A DNA stretch of 7,199 nt from the NCBI GenBank assembly GCA_025963815.1, contig JAOQAA010000396.1:1-7199 (forward strand). Direction: 5' to 3'. This document shows positions 6,498 to 7,199 of this stretch, in pieces (within the stretch, counting starts at the first letter, position 1; each line of letters begins with the position of its first letter). The position numbers were made by a program, and so were the translations under genes. This DNA comes from Capsulimonas sp. GTDB taxonomy: Bacteria > Armatimonadota > Armatimonadia > Armatimonadales > Capsulimonadaceae. The notes beneath the pieces were generated by a model that made no database searches, was not told the DNA's origin, and was given only the letters and a program-made list of their open reading frames with translations.

Positions 6498-7199
6498 CTA
6501 CGGAGCCGGGATTACCGTAAATTTCTGAATGCCTGAGTTGTTCGCGTATCCAGGGTTGATGACGCGAGCGTAGTAAGTACCCGGCGTCGAGGCGACTGAG
6601 GTCGGCAGAATGATCGTGATCTGCGTGGGCGTTACCGAAGTCGGCGTTACCGTAATCGTGTCGTTGATCGTGACGGTCGCACCGTTTTCGAAGTTCGAGC
6701 CATTCAGCGTCAGCGTTACCGGATTGTCGGTGGCGCCGACCGTAGTCGGCGACACGCTCGTCAGCGCCGCGCGGGCCGCCACGGTGAAGTTGGCGATCAC
6801 CGAGGTTCCGCCGTTGTCGGGTCCGTTGACGACCCGCACCTGGACATTGCCGACCGTCGCCAGCAAGTTGGCGGGAACTGGGGCGACCAGGCGACCGGAT
6901 TGGTATGTCGCATCCACCGGCGAACCGTTGTTGAATGTGACTTTCGAACCGTTGATGAAGCCCGTGCCGTAGATGTAGAGGTTGAGGCTCGTGAGGCCCA
7001 CGACGACCCTGTCCGGCGACAGGCTGGTAATGACCGGCTGTGCGGGAGCGACATTGTACTGAGCGGCATTGGAGATGTTGCCGGCTCCGACGTTCACTAC
7101 ACGCAGGAAGTAAGTGCCGTTTGTCGTCGCGAGGGACGCCGGCGCCACGACCGTGATTTCCGTGGTGGATTTCACAGTACAGGCGACCGTCGTGGTGTC
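6498..7199 (-). CDS. IPT/TIG-repeat protein, C-terminal part (5' end outside the window)
   Basis: The frame is open to the right edge, giving 233 C-terminal residues. The GTG at 7175 is an internal valine, since the frame continues upstream as DTTTVACTVKSTTEIT within a recognisable IPT strand. Three Ig-like modules are visible: a partial one (residues 1-51, ending AAQYNVAP), then about 54-142 (PVITSLSPDRVVVGLTSL...) and 143-233 (AALTSVSPTTVGATDNP...). The last two align closely with the last two modules of the neighbouring 713-residue protein, including LSPDRVxVGLTSL and the terminal NPGYANNS. No anchor or sorting signal is present at the C-terminus (FTVIPAP). The protein is presumably exported, but its signal peptide is out of view, and whether it also carries HAF repeats cannot be told. 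Composition is rich in T, V, N and G and poor in Cys (one in view), as usual for extracellular beta-sandwich repeats. Confidence 0.9.
   Translation of the reverse strand, partial: DTTTVACTVKSTTEITVVAPASLATTNGTYFLRVVNVGAGNISNAAQYNVAPAQPVITSLSPDRVVVGLTSLNLYIYGTGFINGSKVTFNNGSPVDATYQSGRLVAPVPANLLATVGNVQVRVVNGPDNGGTSVIANFTVAARAALTSVSPTTVGATDNPVTLTLNGSNFENGATVTINDTITVTPTSVTPTQITIILPTSVASTPGTYYARVINPGYANNSGIQKFTVIPAP

Noticed and set aside
7173..7175. GTG as the start of the second IPT-repeat protein
   Set aside because: The frame stays open to the window edge and the upstream residues continue the same Ig-like strand, so this is an internal valine.
1..7199. A phage, defence or mobile system
   Set aside because: No integrase, transposase, terminal repeats, toxin-antitoxin pair, nuclease cassette or CRISPR-like spacing was seen; the genes are transport, repair and secreted-repeat proteins.

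Overview
The window reads as a GC-rich bacterial chromosome segment with canonical Shine-Dalgarno sites, sigma70-like promoters and rho-independent hairpins. The mix of a peptide-type ABC importer, a eukaryote-like OGG1 glycosylase, a small His-rich secreted protein and HAF/IPT repeat proteins would suit a poorly studied phylum such as Armatimonadota or Acidobacteriota. That placement is a low-confidence inference, because no taxonomic marker gene is present.

Layout. (1) Positions 1-2517, minus strand: an ABC importer operon of the Opp/Dpp type, with a lipoprotein solute-binding gene first and a DppB-like permease 9 nt downstream. The permease runs off the left edge, and the rest of the operon should lie outside. 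A consensus extended -10 promoter sits just ahead of it. (2) 2580-2973, minus strand: a 101-residue exported His-rich protein built from two copies of a 19-residue motif, ended by a perfect 11-bp hairpin that abuts the importer promoter. (3) 3114-4058, plus strand: an OGG1-family 8-oxoguanine DNA glycosylase/AP lyase, transcribed divergently from the small gene and possibly as a leaderless mRNA. (4) 4058-4104: a 15-bp bidirectional terminator between convergent genes. (5) 4131-6272, minus strand: a secreted 713-residue protein with seven HAF-type repeats (probable beta-propeller) followed by four IPT/TIG-like modules. (6) 6273-6497: an AT-rich intergenic region with a possible promoter/operator for gene 5 and a strong terminator for the next gene. 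(7) 6498-7199, minus strand: the C-terminal part of a second IPT/TIG-repeat protein, paralogous to the end of gene 5.

Genes 1-2 form one uptake system. The two IPT proteins are probably related extracellular or cell-surface proteins in separate transcription units, since a terminator separates them. The glycosylase and the small His-rich gene appear independent. Two start codons are reassigned to TTG on the strength of Shine-Dalgarno spacing (importer lipoprotein at 2517, small protein at 2973). No RNA genes, insertion sequences or CRISPR arrays were seen. No gene-free stretch exceeds 300 bases.
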